A DNA stretch of 64,000 nt from Streptomyces prunicolor NBRC 13075 (GTDB taxonomy: Bacteria > Actinomycetota > Actinomycetes > Streptomycetales > Streptomycetaceae), in assembly GCF_000367365.1 (NCBI RefSeq), contig NZ_BARF01000098.1:62001-126000 (forward strand), given 5' to 3'. Made by a program: the position numbers and the translations under genes. The notes beneath the pieces are model-generated. The model was not told the DNA's origin, ran no database searches, and worked only from the letters and a program-made list of their open reading frames with translations. Of this stretch, positions 41,305 through 48,975 are shown one piece after another (within the stretch, counting starts at the first letter, position 1; every line of letters begins with the position of its first letter).

Positions 41305-42783
41305 TTACACAGGCAGGAAGTTGATCGGGTGGCTGTCCGTCGCCCACAGGTACTGGACCGCGTACGCCCGCCACGGTCGCCAGGCCGCCGCGCGTGCGGT
41401 GAGGGCGGCCGGGGTCGACGGGAGGCCCAACTCCTGGGCGGCGCGGCGGATTCCGAGGTCGGTGGGGAGGAAGGCGTCGGGGTCGCCGAGGGCGCGCATG
41501 GCGATGACGTCGGCCGTCCAGGGGCCGAAGCCGGGGAGGGAGAGGAGTTGGGCGCGGGTTTCCGTCCAGTCGCTCTCCACTCCCAAGTGGAGTGTGCCGT
41601 CGGCCAGTTGGCCCACCAGTGTGGTGAACGTCGTGCGGCGGGTGCGGGGCATCGCCAGTGATTCCGGGTCCACCGCCGCCAAGGCCTCGGGGGACGGGAA
41701 GAGGTGGGTCAGGCCGCCCTCGGGGTCGTCCACCGGTTCACCGTGCGCGGTGACCAGGCGGGCCGCGTGGGTGCGGGCCGCCGCCGTGGAGACCTGTTGG
41801 CCGAGGACGGCTCGTACGGCGAACTCCGCCTCGTCGACCGTGCGCGGGACGCGGCGGCCCGGCGCCTTGTCCACCAGCGGTGCCAGTACCGGGTCGGTCC
41901 TCAACTGGTCGTCCACCGCGACCGGATCGGCGTCCAGGTCGAGCATGCGGCGGCAGCGGCTGATCGCCACCGGCAGATCGCGCAGGTCGCTGAGAGTGAG
42001 GCGGCAGGCGATGTGGTCGGACTTGGGGGTGAGCGACGCGATGCCGTGGCCGTAGGGGAGCCGGAGGGTCCGGCGGTACGCACCGGCTCGCCACTCCTCC
42101 ACACCCGGTACCGCGGTCGCCGCCAGGTGGCCGAAGAGGTTGTCGGGGTTGAGGGGCGCGCGGAACGGCAGGCGGAGGGTGAGGGTGCCGGGGGTCAACA
42201 CGGTTGTCTTCGGGCGCCTGTTGCGCAGCTCGCTCGGGGAGAGGGCGAAGACGTCGCGCACGGTGTCGTTGAAGGTGCGGATCGAGGAGAAGCCGGCGGC
42301 GAAGGCGATCTCCGCCATCGGGAGCGCGGTCGTCTCGATCAACAGCCTTGCCGTCTGGGCGCGTTGGGCGCGGGCCAACGCGAGGGGGCCGGCGCCGAGT
42401 TCGGCGAGGAGTTGGCGTTCGATCTGCCGGGTGCTGTAGCCGAGGCGGGCGGCGAGGCCGGGGACGCCCTCGCGGTCCACCGTCCCGTCGGCGATCAGGC
42501 GCATCGCGCGGGCCACCAGGTCGGCGCGCTGGTTCCACTCCGGGGAGCCGGGGCTGGTGTCCGGGCGGCAGCGCTTGCAGGCCCGGAACCCCGCCTGCTG
42601 GCAGGCCGCCGCGCTCGGGTAGAACGTCATGTTCTCCGGCTTGGGCGGGACGACCGGGCAGCTGGGCCGGCAGTAGATGCGGGTGGTCAGGACGGCCGTG
42701 AAGAACCAGCCGTCGAAACGCGCGTCCTTGGACTGGACCGCGCGCACGCAACGCTCCGTGTCGGTGTGCATCCCGTTCTGCAT
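41305..42783 (-). CDS. Ada-AlkA fusion: methyl-sensing AraC regulator joined to a 3-methyladenine DNA glycosylase
   Basis: A 492-residue bifunctional protein. Residues about 10-85 are the Ada zinc domain, with the methyl-accepting FYCRP-like CRPSCP and the zinc cysteines of FRACKRC; residues about 95-190 are an AraC helix-turn-helix (RLGYSTRQIERQL; EIAFAAGFSSIRTFND); residues about 195-492 are AlkA, with the helix-hairpin-helix LSLPGFGPWTADVIAMRALGDPDAF and its catalytic Asp. It should sense methylphosphotriesters, activate alkylation-repair genes, and excise alkylated bases. The ATG at 42783 lies just before HTDTERCVRAV; an internal ATG four codons later is possible. Upstream of the MGMT gene in the same operon. 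Confidence 0.92.
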   Translation of the reverse strand: MQNGMHTDTERCVRAVQSKDARFDGWFFTAVLTTRIYCRPSCPVVPPKPENMTFYPSAAACQQAGFRACKRCRPDTSPGSPEWNQRADLVARAMRLIADGTVDREGVPGLAARLGYSTRQIERQLLAELGAGPLALARAQRAQTARLLIETTALPMAEIAFAAGFSSIRTFNDTVRDVFALSPSELRNRRPKTTVLTPGTLTLRLPFRAPLNPDNLFGHLAATAVPGVEEWRAGAYRRTLRLPYGHGIASLTPKSDHIACRLTLSDLRDLPVAISRCRRMLDLDADPVAVDDQLRTDPVLAPLVDKAPGRRVPRTVDEAEFAVRAVLGQQVSTAAARTHAARLVTAHGEPVDDPEGGLTHLFPSPEALAAVDPESLAMPRTRRTTFTTLVGQLADGTLHLGVESDWTETRAQLLSLPGFGPWTADVIAMRALGDPDAFLPTDLGIRRAAQELGLPSTPAALTARAAAWRPWRAYAVQYLWATDSHPINFLPV

Positions 42784-42959
42784 ACGTCCAGCATCCGACA
42801 CCGGGCGGGCGGGGGCTGGCGGGAATCCGACATCAGCCTTGTGTGGCCTGGTCAGGCACGGATCACCGTACTTCCGCGGACGGGGTGACGGGGGCGTGTA
42901 AGGGGCGAGGTCGGTTATGGGTTTGTGGTGCGACCTCCGGCTTTGTAGCGTCGACCTCC

Positions 42960-44246
42960 GTGACTCCTCCCGCACCTGCGCACAGCGCCGACTCCCTCCC
43001 GGCCCGCCTCGACACGGCCCGGAGCGACTACGAAGCCCTCCTCGCGAAGAAGCTGTCGCTCGACCTGACCCGCGGCAAGCCGTCCGCCCGCCAGCTCGAC
43101 CTGTCCGCCGAACTGCTCTCGCTGCCCGGCGACCGTTACACCTCCGCCGACGGCACGGACTGCCGCAACTACGGTGGCGCGGACGGGCTGTTGGAGCTCC
43201 GGCAGATCTTCGCCGGGTTCCTCCAGGTACCGGTCGGGCAGCTGCTCGCCGTCGGCAACTCCAGCCTGGAGCTGATGCACGACTGCCTCGTGCACGCGCT
43301 GCTCGGCACGCTGCCCGGGGCCGCACGCCGCTGGGCGGACGAGGAGCGGGTCGCGTTCCTGTGCCCGGTGCCCGGCTACGACCGGCACTTCGCGCTGTGC
43401 GAGCGCTTCGGCATCGAGATGATCCCGGTGCCGATGACCGCAGACGGTCCCGACATGGATGTGGTGGAGCGGCTGGTCGCCGAGGACCCCGCCGTCAAGG
43501 GCATCTGGTGCGTGCCCAAGTACAGCAACCCGGACGGGACTTGCTACAGCGACGAGACCGTACGGCGGCTCGCCGCCATGCCGACGGCCGCGCCCGACTT
43601 CCGGGTCTTCTGGGACAACGCCTATGCCGTGCACCACCTCACCGACGAGGAGGTGGAGATCGCCGACGTGCTGGGCGCCTGTGCCGACAGCGGGCATCCC
43701 GACCGGGTCTTCGTCTTCGGGTCCACCTCGAAGATCACGCTGGCCGGTGCGGGCGTGGCGTTCTTCGGCTCGTCCCCGGCCAACGTGGCCTGGCTGCGCG
43801 GGTCCAGCGCCAAGCGTTCCATCGGCCCCGACAAGGTCAACCAGCTGCGGCACGCGATGTTCCTGCGCGACGCCGACGGGGTGCGCGATCACATGCGCAA
43901 GCACCGTGAGCTGCTGCGGCCCAAGTTCGACACCGTGCTGCGCATCCTCGCCGAGCGGCTGGGCGACACCGGTCTCGCCAGTTGGTCCACTCCCCGGGGC
44001 GGTTACTTCATCACCCTCGACGTGCCCGACGGGTGCGCCCGCGAGGTGGTGCGCCGCGCGGCGGACGCCGGTCTCGCCCTGACTCCGGCGGGCGCCACAC
44101 ATCCGTACCGCGACGACCCGAGGGACCGGACGATCCGGATCGCCCCCTCCTTCCCGGACGCCTCGGAGATCGAGGAGATCATCGAGGGGGTGGCCACCTG
44201 CGTACGGCTGGTGGGCTACGAAAAGCTGGTGGCCGAGGCGAGTTGA
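42960..44246 (+). CDS. PLP-dependent aminotransferase, class I/II fold
   Basis: A 428-residue fold-type I aminotransferase of the large actinobacterial aspartate/alanine-aminotransferase-like subgroup (MocR-like fold, no DNA-binding domain). Blocks: LDLTRGKPSARQLDLSAELL, NYGGADGLLELRQIF, VPKYSNPDGTCYSDETVRRL (Asn/Pro pair at the cofactor), DNAYAVHHL (Asp contacting the pyridine nitrogen), and FGSTSKITLAGAGVAFFG with the Schiff-base Lys (about 263). The C-terminal RIAPSFP provides the carboxylate-binding Arg. Substrate unknown. The GTG at 42960 is selected; TAGCGT lies 8 nt upstream, suggesting a leaderless or very short leader. A TetR regulator converges from the other side. Confidence 0.85.
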   Translation: MTPPAPAHSADSLPARLDTARSDYEALLAKKLSLDLTRGKPSARQLDLSAELLSLPGDRYTSADGTDCRNYGGADGLLELRQIFAGFLQVPVGQLLAVGNSSLELMHDCLVHALLGTLPGAARRWADEERVAFLCPVPGYDRHFALCERFGIEMIPVPMTADGPDMDVVERLVAEDPAVKGIWCVPKYSNPDGTCYSDETVRRLAAMPTAAPDFRVFWDNAYAVHHLTDEEVEIADVLGACADSGHPDRVFVFGSTSKITLAGAGVAFFGSSPANVAWLRGSSAKRSIGPDKVNQLRHAMFLRDADGVRDHMRKHRELLRPKFDTVLRILAERLGDTGLASWSTPRGGYFITLDVPDGCAREVVRRAADAGLALTPAGATHPYRDDPRDRTIRIAPSFPDASEIEEIIEGVATCVRLVGYEKLVAEAS

Positions 44247-44261
44247 CCCGACGGAGGATTC

Positions 44262-44325
44262 ATGGGTCCGGTCAGGTCCGGACCGTTCAGGTCCGGACCG
44301 GACCGGTCAGGCCCTGACCGCAGGC
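44262..44325. repeat. GC-rich tandem and inverted repeats between convergent genes
   Basis: TCAGGTCCGGACCG occurs exactly at 44272-44285 and 44287-44300, a 15-bp period, followed by degenerate GGACCGGTCAGG blocks. Each unit carries the GGTCCGGACC palindrome, so the stretch can form alternative hairpins and may act as a bidirectional terminator between the aminotransferase and TetR genes. Confidence 0.55.
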
Positions 44326-44328
44326 TTC

Positions 44329-44919
44329 CTACGGCCGGGGCAGGACGGCCAAGGCGGTTTCGGCGATCGAGCGCAGCGAGTCGGGGCTGCTTCCGCCTTT
44401 GCCCAGCGCCTCGATCCCGCGCAGCACAGCCAGTAGGAGTCCGGCCAGTCGAGCGGGGTCCTCGTCCTGCTTGATGTCGCCCGCCCGCTGGGCTCCCGCG
44501 ACGCAGGAAGTGAGCAGTTCCTCGATGGCGGCGAAGGTCCGGCGGGCCGTCGCCTCGACGGCCGGATCCTGCCCGGAGAGCTCGGCGGTGCCCTTGGCGA
44601 GCAGGCAGCCGCGCCGAGAGGCGTCCGAGGCGGTGGCGTCCGCCACCGCCAGCACATGCGCGCGCAGCCGTTCAAGGGCACCGGCTTCCGGGCCGTCGAG
44701 CGCCCGTCGTACGGCGTCGACCAGTTCGGCACAGTGGTCGTCGAAGGTGCGCAGGAACAGTTGGCGCTTGTCGCCGAAGGCACCGTAGAGACTGCCCTTG
44801 CCCAGGCCGGTGGCCGCGGCGATGTCGTCCACTCTCGCGGCTGCGTAACCGATCGACCAGAACTGGTCCCTGGCGGCGCGCAGCACCTCGCCTTCGTCGA
44901 AGCTTCGGGGTCTTGCCAT
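44329..44919 (-). CDS. TetR/AcrR family repressor, likely controlling the divergent SDR gene
   Basis: A 196-residue regulator with helix-turn-helix at about residues 8-55 (DEGEVLRAARDQFWSIGYAAARVDDIAAATGLGKGSLYGAFGDKRQLF) and a TetR_C_16/YxaF-like ligand domain with CLLAKGTAELSGQDPAV. Regulators of this type often respond to electrophiles or quinones and control an adjacent oxidoreductase. Read on its own strand, TATCGT sits exactly 6 nt before the ATG, so the message is probably leaderless. The start is 17 bp from the edge of a 53-bp palindrome, strongly suggesting autoregulation. Confidence 0.87.
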   Translation of the reverse strand: MARPRSFDEGEVLRAARDQFWSIGYAAARVDDIAAATGLGKGSLYGAFGDKRQLFLRTFDDHCAELVDAVRRALDGPEAGALERLRAHVLAVADATASDASRRGCLLAKGTAELSGQDPAVEATARRTFAAIEELLTSCVAGAQRAGDIKQDEDPARLAGLLLAVLRGIEALGKGGSSPDSLRSIAETALAVLPRP

Positions 44920-44935
44920 GGCTCCACGATATCCA

Positions 44936-44988
44936 TTCTTGACTGCCTCGTCCAGAACGGGCTACGTTCTGGACGAGGCGGTCAAGAA
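44936..44988. promoter_or_regulatory. 53-bp palindromic operator covering divergent TetR/SDR promoters
   Basis: Arms of 24 bp (44936-44959 and 44965-44988) are complementary at all but one position around a 5-bp centre (GGCTA); the core is TCCAGAACG ... CGTTCTGGA. On the + strand the element contains TTGACT (44939-44944) and TACGTT (44963-44968) spaced 18 bp, a good promoter for the SDR gene. It ends 17 bp from the TetR start codon. A repressor here would block both genes. Confidence 0.75.
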
Positions 44989-45064
44989 CAACCGGCCGCC
45001 TGCCATGTCGTGCCACGACCACGAGCAGCGTGCACGACACAGTGCTCTCGAAAGGATGGGTGCC

Positions 45065-45817
45065 ATGCGCCCCATGGACGGAAAGACAGCCCTGGTCACC
45101 GGCGCCTCCAGCGGCATCGGACGAGCGATCGCGCAGCGCTTCGCCGATGACGGCGCCCGCGTCTACCTGACCGGCCGGCGCAAGGACGAACTCGAAGCCG
45201 CGGCCGAGGAGATCGGCCCCGACGCCGTCGCCGTACCGTGCGATGTCTCGCGGGCGGCCGACCTCGACCGGGTCATGGACGTCGTCCGCGGCGACGGACG
45301 ACGGCTCGACGCCGTCGTGGCCAACGCCGGCCTGGGTGACGGGGCTCTGCTCACGGACGTCACGGAGGAGCAGTTCGACTACGTCTTCGGCGTGAACACC
45401 AAGGGCAGCCTGCTGACCGTGCAGAAGTCCCTGCCCCTGCTCGCCCGGCCCGCGTCGGTGATCCTCCTCGGATCCACCACCATCCACCAAGGCGTCGACA
45501 GAATGGGCGTCTACGCCGCGTCCAAGGCGGCCGTACGCAGCCTGGGCCGGACCTGGGCCGCGGAACTCGCCCCGCGCGGTGTGCGCGTCAACGTCATCAC
45601 GCCCGGCCCCATCGCCACACCCGCGATCGACGGCCTGGCCGACAAGTTCGGCCAGAGCACCGAGGACCTCCACAGCGCGCTGGCCTCGCAGCTGCCGCTG
45701 CAGCGCATGGGTCGCCCCGAGGAGGTCGCGGCGCTGGCCGCTTTCCTTGCCGGGTCGGAGAGTTCGTTCATCACCGGTGCCGAGCACTTCGTGGACGGCG
45801 GGCAGATCCAGGTCTGA
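45065..45817 (+). CDS. Classical short-chain dehydrogenase/reductase
   Basis: A 250-residue NAD(P)-dependent oxidoreductase. TGASSGIGRAIAQ (cofactor motif, about 13-25), the strand-end RRKDE favouring NADP(H), NAGLGDG, the catalytic Ser region ILLGSTTIHQ and YAASKAAV (YxxxK, about 153-157) are all present, ending with FITGAEHFVDGGQIQV. The ATG at 45065 has AAAGGA at a good distance; further in-frame ATGs lie 3 codons before and after. Controlled by the divergent TetR gene through a large palindrome. The substrate is probably an aldehyde, ketone or quinone whose presence releases the repressor; that is inference. Confidence 0.88.
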   Translation: MRPMDGKTALVTGASSGIGRAIAQRFADDGARVYLTGRRKDELEAAAEEIGPDAVAVPCDVSRAADLDRVMDVVRGDGRRLDAVVANAGLGDGALLTDVTEEQFDYVFGVNTKGSLLTVQKSLPLLARPASVILLGSTTIHQGVDRMGVYAASKAAVRSLGRTWAAELAPRGVRVNVITPGPIATPAIDGLADKFGQSTEDLHSALASQLPLQRMGRPEEVAALAAFLAGSESSFITGAEHFVDGGQIQV

Positions 45818-45933
45818 CCGAACGTCCGATACCCACGCACACCTCCCTCCCTGCGGATGTGCGGTACCTCACGCCCCGGTTACAAATCGCTCAACCTCTG
45901 GTTGCGAAGCGGTGAGCGGTACACGATGGGGAC

Positions 45934-46320
45934 ATGACCCTGGCCGAGCGAGCCATGCAGCAACTGGAAGGCTGGCGCGACCTCAGCGCGGTCCCGGCCA
46001 GTTGTGGCACGGGGCGGGCGCTGCGGTCCACCCACAGCGAGATCGTGCACTTCCACTCCGACCACGATGTGGACCTGCATCTCACCGTCGGGGCCATCCT
46101 CCGGTTCCATCACGACCTCAGCGAGTCGACCGCGATCCGGATCATCCCGGGCTCCCGCTGGGTGACCGTCCACCTGGACTGCGAGACGGACGTGGACCTG
46201 CTGCTCAGCCTGGTCAGCGTCGCCCTCAAGGCACACGCGGGCGGGCCCCCGTCCGGGAGCCCGCCCGCGACCGGCTGCAACTTCCACCGGGTGACCCTCG
46301 TGCCGCGCGACGGCGACTAG
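45934..46320 (+). CDS. Luciferase-like domain (DUF5519) protein
   Basis: A 128-residue small protein matching the pattern of the actinobacterial luciferase family protein/DUF5519 group: MTLAERAMQQLEGWRDLSAV, then EIVHFHSDHDVDLHLTV and a final WVTVHLDCETDVDLLLSLVSVALKAH. Despite the name no enzymatic activity is established. The His/Asp-rich HFHSDHDVDLHL could bind metal. CACGAT exactly 6 nt before the ATG suggests a leaderless message. Its TAG stop overlaps the stop of the convergent PPK2 gene through a CTAG. Confidence 0.65.
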   Translation: MTLAERAMQQLEGWRDLSAVPASCGTGRALRSTHSEIVHFHSDHDVDLHLTVGAILRFHHDLSESTAIRIIPGSRWVTVHLDCETDVDLLLSLVSVALKAHAGGPPSGSPPATGCNFHRVTLVPRDGD

Positions 46321-47207
46321 AAGATCGCCGCCGTGTCGTCCTCGCCCTCCTCAAGGAGGTTGGCGGCGGCGCCGACGATGCGCGGATCGGGGCTGCCGAC
46401 GACCTCCTCGTCCTTGTCGGCGTAGTCGAAGCGGGCCAGCACGCTGCGCATGGCCTCGACGCGGGCCCGCTTCTTGTCGTTGCTCTTCACCACGGTCCAG
46501 GGCGCGTGCTCGGTGTCGGTCTCCCGGAACATCGCGACCTTGGCGGCGGTGTAGTCGTCCCAGCGGTCCAGCGAGGCCAGATCCATCGGGCTGAGCTTCC
46601 ACTGCCGTACGGGATCCACCTGGCGGATCGTGAAACGGGTGCGCTGTTCACCTTGTGAGACGGAGAACCAGAACTTGATCAGGTCGACGCCGTCGTCCGC
46701 CAGCATCCGCTCGAACAGCGGGGCCTGGCGCATGAAACGGCGGTACTCGTCGTCCGAGCAGAACCCCATCACGCGCTCCACGCCCGCCCGGTTGTACCAG
46801 GACCGGTCGAACAGCACGATCTCGCCGGCGGTCGGCAGATGCTGGACGTAGCGCTGGAAGTACCACTGACCGCTCTCGCGCTCGCTCGGCTTCTCCAGCG
46901 CGACCACGCGGGCGCCGCGCGGGTTCAGGTGCTCGGTGAACCGTTTGATCGTGCCGCCCTTGCCGGCCGCGTCGCGCCCCTCGCAGACGATGACGAGCCG
47001 GCGCCCGGTCTCCTTGATCCAGCGTTGCAGCTTCAGCAGTTCTATCTGCTGGAGCCGCTTGTGCCAGTCGTACTCCTTGCGCTCCATGCGCTGTTCGTAC
47101 GGGTAGTTCTCCCGCCAGGTGTCCACCGTGCTGCCGTCGGGCCGCACCAGCACCGGGTCGTCGGCGTCGGTGTAGTCGACCCGCAGCCCACTCAGCAGTT
47201 CGGTCAT
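46317..47207 (-). CDS. ppk2: Polyphosphate kinase 2
   Basis: A 296-residue PPK2 of the class that moves phosphate between polyphosphate and nucleoside diphosphates (NDP to NTP). Walker A is EGRDAAGKGGTIKRF (about 76-90), Walker B is LFDRSWYNRAG with the catalytic Asp/Arg, and the lid region RFTIRQVDPVRQWKLSPMD follows. AGGAGG 5 nt before the ATG is a strong ribosome binding site. The gene lies downstream of a phosphate transporter gene and a small membrane-protein gene on the same strand, forming a phosphate/polyphosphate module. Confidence 0.93.
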   Translation of the reverse strand: MTELLSGLRVDYTDADDPVLVRPDGSTVDTWRENYPYEQRMERKEYDWHKRLQQIELLKLQRWIKETGRRLVIVCEGRDAAGKGGTIKRFTEHLNPRGARVVALEKPSERESGQWYFQRYVQHLPTAGEIVLFDRSWYNRAGVERVMGFCSDDEYRRFMRQAPLFERMLADDGVDLIKFWFSVSQGEQRTRFTIRQVDPVRQWKLSPMDLASLDRWDDYTAAKVAMFRETDTEHAPWTVVKSNDKKRARVEAMRSVLARFDYADKDEEVVGSPDPRIVGAAANLLEEGEDDTAAIF

Positions 47208-47240
47208 CCCGGCCTCCTCTCAAGGGGGTTCAGTGGCTCA

Positions 47241-47280
47241 GAGGTGATCGGTGGTGATCCGTGGTGATCCGTCGTGCTCA
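47241..47280. repeat. 10-bp tandem repeat before ppk2
   Basis: Two exact copies of GTGGTGATCC (47251-47270) are flanked by degenerate copies GAGGTGATCG (47241-47250) and GTCGTGCTCA (47271-47280). It lies in the 70-bp gap between the small membrane-protein gene and ppk2. Confidence 0.5.
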
Positions 47281-47511
47281 GTGGAACTGCGGCACGATCA
47301 GATAGATGCCGTATGCCACGACAGCCGCACACGCGAGAAAGCACAACCCCGCCTGCGTCAGCCCGAGGGCATGCGTGCCGCCGTCCACCTCGCGGGCGGC
47401 CTCGACCCGGGCGAGGCCCAGGATGCCCAGCGCGAAGACGACGACCACGCCGACGGTCACTCCGACACTCACCGCGAAGACCTCGCCGAGCGAGTTCCAG
47501 TCCACACTCAT
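47278..47511 (-). CDS. Small two-helix membrane protein
   Basis: A 77-residue protein with two hydrophobic helices (about 13-33, VSVGVTVGVVVVFALGILGL, and about 53-72, AGLCFLACAAVVAYGIYLIV) and a short polar loop containing EAAREVDGG. No family function is known to me, but it is tightly placed 17 bp after the Pit gene and before ppk2. GGGAG precedes the ATG. A role as an accessory to the phosphate transporter is an inference from position only. Confidence 0.75.
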   Translation of the reverse strand: MSVDWNSLGEVFAVSVGVTVGVVVVFALGILGLARVEAAREVDGGTHALGLTQAGLCFLACAAVVAYGIYLIVPQFH

Positions 47512-47528
47512 TGCTCAACTCCCTTGGC

Positions 47529-48683
47529 TCAGGCGGCCGTACGGACGTCCGAGGACGCCTCACTGCGGATGGTGACCTCGTGGGTCTCGTTCACGTTGTC
47601 CGCGTGGACGGGGTTGCGGCGCGAGGCGATCACGATGAACAGGGCCACGGCGGCGGCGATCAGCGCGATCAGGGCCGTACCGAGGTTGCCGCCGTGCTTG
47701 ACGACGGTCGCGGACAGGCCGCCGACCGCGGCGGCCGCCGGGAGGGTGACCAGCCAGGCGATGACCATGCGGCCGGCCGTGCCCCAGCGCACCTCGGCCA
47801 GCCGTCGGCCGAGGCCGGCGCCCAGGATGCCGCCGGAGCAGACCTGGGTGGTGGACAGCGCGAAGCCCAGGTGGGCGGAGGTGAGGATGACGGTCGTGGA
47901 GGCGGCCTCGGCCGCGAAGCCCTGCGGGGACTGGATGTCGGTGAGGCCCTTGCCCATCGTGCGGATGATGCGCCAGCCGCCGATGTAGGTGCCCAGGCCG
48001 ATCGCGAGTCCCGCCGCGGTGATGACCCACACCGGCGGACCGGCGTCGTGGCCGAGCGCGCCCACCGAGATCAGGGTCAGGGTGATGACGCCCATCGTCT
48101 TCTGGGCGTCGTTCGTGCCGTGCGCGAGGGAGACCAGGGAGGCCGAGGCGATCTGGCCGAGCCGGAAGCCCTTGGTGACCGAGTCCTTGCGGGCCCGGGC
48201 GGTGATCTTGTAGGCGAGGTAGGTGGCGAGGAGAGCGGCGATTCCGGCCACGAGCGGGGAGGCCACCGCGGGGATCAGGATCTTCTCGACGACCTTGTCG
48301 AAGTGGACGCCGTTGGAGCCCGCGCCGACCCAGACGGCGCCGATCAGGCCGCCGAACAGGGCGTGCGAGGAACTGGACGGCAGTCCCAGCAACCAGGTCA
48401 GGAGATTCCAGAGGATCGCCCCGACGAGCCCCGCGAAGATCATCCCTGGCGTGACCAGGGTGTCGTCGACGATGCCACCGGAGATCGTCTTGGCGACCTC
48501 CGTGGACAGGAAGGCGCCGACGAGGTTGAGGGCCCCACTGATCAGGACCGCCGTTTTGGGCTTCAGCGCCCCGGTGGCGATGGACGTCGCCATCGCGTTG
48601 GCGGTGTCGTGGAATCCGTTGGTGAAGTCGAAGGCCAAGGCCGTGACGATGACGACCGCCACGAGGAACGTGATGTGGTCCAT
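47529..48683 (-). CDS. pit: PiT-family low-affinity inorganic phosphate transporter
   Basis: A 384-residue membrane transporter with the two PiT signature repeats GFHDTANAMATSIATGAL (N-terminal) and AHGTNDAQKTMGVITL (C-terminal), plus GLPSSSSHALFGGLIG; about ten membrane helices. It imports phosphate as a metal-phosphate complex with protons. The ATG at 48683 directly before the first helix (DHITFLVAVVIV) is the only sensible start; no clear ribosome binding site and no Pho-box direct repeats (GTTCACC type) are visible upstream. It heads the pit, small membrane protein, ppk2 string. Confidence 0.93.
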   Translation of the reverse strand: MDHITFLVAVVIVTALAFDFTNGFHDTANAMATSIATGALKPKTAVLISGALNLVGAFLSTEVAKTISGGIVDDTLVTPGMIFAGLVGAILWNLLTWLLGLPSSSSHALFGGLIGAVWVGAGSNGVHFDKVVEKILIPAVASPLVAGIAALLATYLAYKITARARKDSVTKGFRLGQIASASLVSLAHGTNDAQKTMGVITLTLISVGALGHDAGPPVWVITAAGLAIGLGTYIGGWRIIRTMGKGLTDIQSPQGFAAEAASTTVILTSAHLGFALSTTQVCSGGILGAGLGRRLAEVRWGTAGRMVIAWLVTLPAAAAVGGLSATVVKHGGNLGTALIALIAAAVALFIVIASRRNPVHADNVNETHEVTIRSEASSDVRTAA

Positions 48684-48975
48684 CGTTCGATGGAAGCAAT
48701 CGAAGGCGTACATTCGGCCAACCGGAGGCCAAATCCAGGCATGGCCCGTGCAACGCCGCCGTACACACGCCCCTCTCCGGCCCTCGTGCGCCCCTTCCTC
48801 CACCGCACGCACACACTTCCCTCTCCTTATGGCATGGCCCGGTCAAATCTGCGAAGCTTCCCCCGCGATCACGCAAGCGCTACGCGCGTTCCCACGGCCG
48901 CCCACCGGAACACCCAGTCCGGCCCGGCGGCCACCGAGCAGGCCGGAATCCCGGCCGCCGTATAAGGAGTTCCGT

